From positions 1 through 7,783 of the forward strand of contig JAKAGP010000068.1 of assembly GCA_021825785.1 (NCBI GenBank): a stretch of DNA of 7,783 bases. The letters are read 5' to 3'. The notes under the pieces were generated by a model. It made no database searches. It saw only the letters and a program-made list of their open reading frames with translations, and was not told the origin of the DNA. How positions within the stretch are numbered: position 1 is the first letter of the stretch; every line of letters begins with the position of its first letter. Below, piece by piece: positions 5,042 to 7,783 of this stretch. Origin of the DNA: Nitrospirota bacterium. Its GTDB lineage: Bacteria; Nitrospirota; Thermodesulfovibrionia; Thermodesulfovibrionales; JdFR-88. Made by a program: the position numbers and the translations under genes.

Positions 5042-6191
5042 TGCCCCCGGGGGGCAAATAGAGATAAATGATCTCCTGAAAGAAGCCGTTGCCGCCGGGG
5101 CCTCCGATCTGCATATAAAAGTAGGCAGCCCCCCGGTCTTCAGGAGAAACGGCGCGCTTGAGTTAAGGGAAGGCAGCCCGGCTATCTCCAAGGAGGAGGC
5201 GGTGAGGCTTGCCTTCTCGGTCATGACCGCCCCCCAGAGAGAGCTTTTCAAGAAAGAGGCGGACCTTGATTTCGCGTACAGCATTTCCGGCCTTGGCAGG
5301 TTCAGGTGCAATGCTTTTTTGCAGCGGGGCACACTGGGCCTGGTGTTCAGGGTCATACCCACCAGGATACCGGGCATAGACGAGCTCACGCTGCCTCCCA
5401 TACTGAAAAAACTGGCGCTTGAGGAAAGAGGTCTTGTGCTTGTCACCGGGACGACCGGAAGCGGCAAATCCACAACCCTTGCCGCCATGATAGACCATAT
5501 CAACTCCACCAAAAGGGTGAACATAATGACCATCGAGGACCCTGTGGAGTATACGCACAAGGACAAAAAAAGCCTGCTTAACCAGCGGGAGGTTGGGGCC
5601 GACACGAAGAGTTTCGCGAAGGCACTCCGGTCCGCCCTCAGGCAGGACCCCGATGTTATCCTTGTCGGCGAGATGAGAGACTTTGACACTATCCAGACAG
5701 CCCTTATGGCTGCCGAAACAGGCCATCTGGTGCTAAGCACCCTGCACACGCTTGACGCCTCGGAGACGGTAAACAGGATAATATCTTTTTTCCCGCCTTA
5801 TCACCAGCACCAGGTCCGCATACAGCTGGCGGCCATCCTGAGGGGCATAACATCCTTAAGGCTCCTTCCGAGAGCCGATGGAAAAGGCAGGGTGCCGGCG
5901 GTGGAGGTGCTCATCGCCACTTCCACCATAAGAGACTGCGTTACCGACCCTGCCAAGACTTCCCTGATACATGATTTTATAGAGCAGGGGAAGGTCCATT
6001 ACGGCATGCAGACGTTCGACCAGTCCATTCTGGAACTCTTTGAGACCGGGCTCATAACCTATGAGGAGGCCCTCAAGCAGGCGAGCAACCCGGAAGACCT
6101 GGACCTCAAGGTCAAGGGCGTGCGCAACACCAAGGAGATGTTCGACCAGAAGGGCGGGGGAGACATAAGTATTGAGCGGTTCTCCCGCTGA
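5028..6191 (+). CDS. pilT: Type IV pilus retraction ATPase, PilT family
   Basis: A 387-aa cytoplasmic hexameric ATPase of the PilT/GspE superfamily, which powers pilus retraction in twitching motility and DNA uptake. The N-terminal domain has [18 protein letters not shown] (25-42). The core has Walker [10 protein letters not shown] (141-149), Asp box TIEDPVEY (168-175), Walker [13 protein letters not shown] (207-218) and His box [11 protein letters not shown] (231-241). [23 protein letters not shown] (327-349) is a PilT-type C-terminal signature. The AIRNLIRE motif of classical PilT appears altered, as [16 protein letters not shown] at 299-314, with a few more residues. It starts 14 nt inside recA, preceded by GGAG at 5013-5016 and 5021-5024, so it is co-translated with recA. 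It stands alone among pilus genes here; which paralogue it is cannot be told. Confidence 0.95.
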   Translation: MGTNDAPGGQIEINDLLKEAVAAGASDLHIKVGSPPVFRRNGALELREGSPAISKEEAVRLAFSVMTAPQRELFKKEADLDFAYSISGLGRFRCNAFLQRGTLGLVFRVIPTRIPGIDELTLPPILKKLALEERGLVLVTGTTGSGKSTTLAAMIDHINSTKRVNIMTIEDPVEYTHKDKKSLLNQREVGADTKSFAKALRSALRQDPDVILVGEMRDFDTIQTALMAAETGHLVLSTLHTLDASETVNRIISFFPPYHQHQVRIQLAAILRGITSLRLLPRADGKGRVPAVEVLIATSTIRDCVTDPAKTSLIHDFIEQGKVHYGMQTFDQSILELFETGLITYEEALKQASNPEDLDLKVKGVRNTKEMFDQKGGGDISIERFSR

Positions 6192-6194
6192 CAT

Positions 6195-6218
6195 AAAAAA
6201 GCCGGGCGGGCGTTTTTT
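6195..6218 (+). terminator. Weak terminator/attenuator-like hairpin after pilT
   Basis: AAAAAA (6195-6200) followed by GCC (6201-6203) pairs with GGC (6209-6211) and TTTTTT (6213-6218), with one bulged G (6212) and a five-base loop. The GC part is only three pairs, so it is a weak terminator at best. It starts four bases after the pilT stop and ends in six T residues. If active, it would reduce recX relative to recA and pilT. Confidence 0.4.
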
Positions 6219-6292
6219 CTTCCTGAGAGCAAAATGTGCTTTTGTCCTCCCAAAAGGAAAGCCTTCCTCCTGCAGGGATAAAGGGGCAAGGA

Positions 6293-6780
6293 GTGAATGA
6301 CGCCTTCCGTTACGCCCTCAGGCTCCTTGGTTACAGAGGCAGAAGCAGCGCGGAATTGCGGGAAAAGCTGGGCCTGAAGGGTTTTACCGGTCAGCAGGCC
6401 GATGAAGTCTTGCAAAAGCTGGAAAGACTTGGTTATATAAATGATTCGGCCCTTGCAGGGGCGCTTACGAGGCTTGCCAGGGAGACACGGAGGCTGGGCA
6501 GGCTCGGGGCCAGGGGTTATCTGCTTAAAAGGGGCATATCCGCTGGGCTTGCCGAAGAAGCGCTCGCGGGATATGATGAATTTGAAGGGGCCATGAGTAC
6601 GGCTCTTAAAAAGCTGAGGACCATGGAAAGGGCCGGCCGGGAGGCAGGGAGTGAAAGCCCTGAGGAACGGAAAAGAAACGCTGAAGCGCGGAAAAGAAAA
6701 TTATATGGCGCACTGTCGCGCCGGGGTTTTTCTTCCCAAACGATAAGGCAGGTTTTTTTAAAATTAGAGGAGGAAGATTA

Positions 6781-6781
<1 letters not shown>
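6293..6781 (+). CDS. recX: Regulatory protein RecX
   Basis: A 162-aa all-helical protein that binds RecA filaments and modulates (usually inhibits) recombinase activity. Three-helix repeat units are visible. The first is ALRLLGYRGRSSAELREKL (8-26), the family hallmark. The second is LQKLERLGYINDSALAGALTRLARETRRLGRLGARGYLLKRGI (40-82). The third, after a charged linker (about 115-135), is LYGALSRRGFSSQTIRQVFLKL (137-158). I chose GTG 6293 because AAAGGGG (6280-6286) sits six bases upstream and the RecX homology begins there. GTG 6236 would add 19 residues without family support. The gene follows pilT by 101 nt rather than following recA directly, and its TAA shares a base with the next ATG (TAATG). 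Confidence 0.88.

Positions 6782-7783
<1,002 letters not shown>

Noticed and set aside
4544..5749. A 401-codon open frame on the minus strand, antisense to recA and pilT.
   Set aside because: It overlaps two genes with complete diagnostic motifs. Its product is Ser/Pro/Leu-rich low-complexity sequence with no recognisable domain, as expected from the codon bias of the opposite strand.
6236..6292. Earlier GTG start for recX.
   Set aside because: No ribosome binding site precedes it and the added 19 residues are unlike RecX. GTG 6293 has AAAGGGG at good spacing and begins the homology.

Overview
The window reads as a moderately GC-rich chromosomal segment from an anaerobic, probably Gram-negative bacterium, most like Desulfobacterota ('deltaproteobacterial') or Nitrospirota lineages. 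This placement is inference. It rests on a VorB-type ferredoxin-linked 2-oxoacid oxidoreductase subunit, a MalT-like signalling ATPase, a PilT ATPase, an outer-membrane-type lipoprotein, and an AlaS carrying a four-cysteine insertion. No phage, IS transposase, CRISPR array, rRNA or credible tRNA is visible.

Left part, minus strand (1-2064). A 2-oxoacid:acceptor oxidoreductase alpha subunit (vorB/korA-like, 2064 to 1003) stands without its usual partner subunits on either side. Downstream of it is a 435-bp gene-free gap (568-1002) rich in inverted and direct repeats, including five GTATC/GATAC copies within about 150 bp. Beyond the gap is the N-terminal part of a MalT-like (STAND) ATPase regulator that runs off the left edge (567 to 1).

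Right part, plus strand (2255-7783). An OsmC-family protein diverges from vorB across a 190-bp region holding overlapping promoter-like hexamers. A repeat-like palindromic stretch (about 2700-2755) separates it from a compact housekeeping cluster: pgpA, thpR, recA, pilT, recX, a BamE/SmpA-like lipoprotein, and alaS (cut by the right edge). From recA onward most junctions are tight or overlapping: recA/pilT 14 nt, recX/lipoprotein TAATG, lipoprotein/alaS ATGA. These suggest translational coupling. The pilT/recX junction is the exception, with a 101-nt spacer and a weak terminator-like hairpin.

The backbone thpR-recA-recX-alaS is a familiar bacterial neighbourhood for RNA processing, recombination and its regulator, and alanyl-tRNA synthesis. 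The less usual points are a twitching-motility ATPase between recA and recX, a lipoprotein between recX and alaS, no cinA between pgpA and thpR, and a 14-codon mini-ORF ending one base before the thpR start. I see no complete novel defence or mobile system. The least explained sequence is the structured gap at 568-1002.
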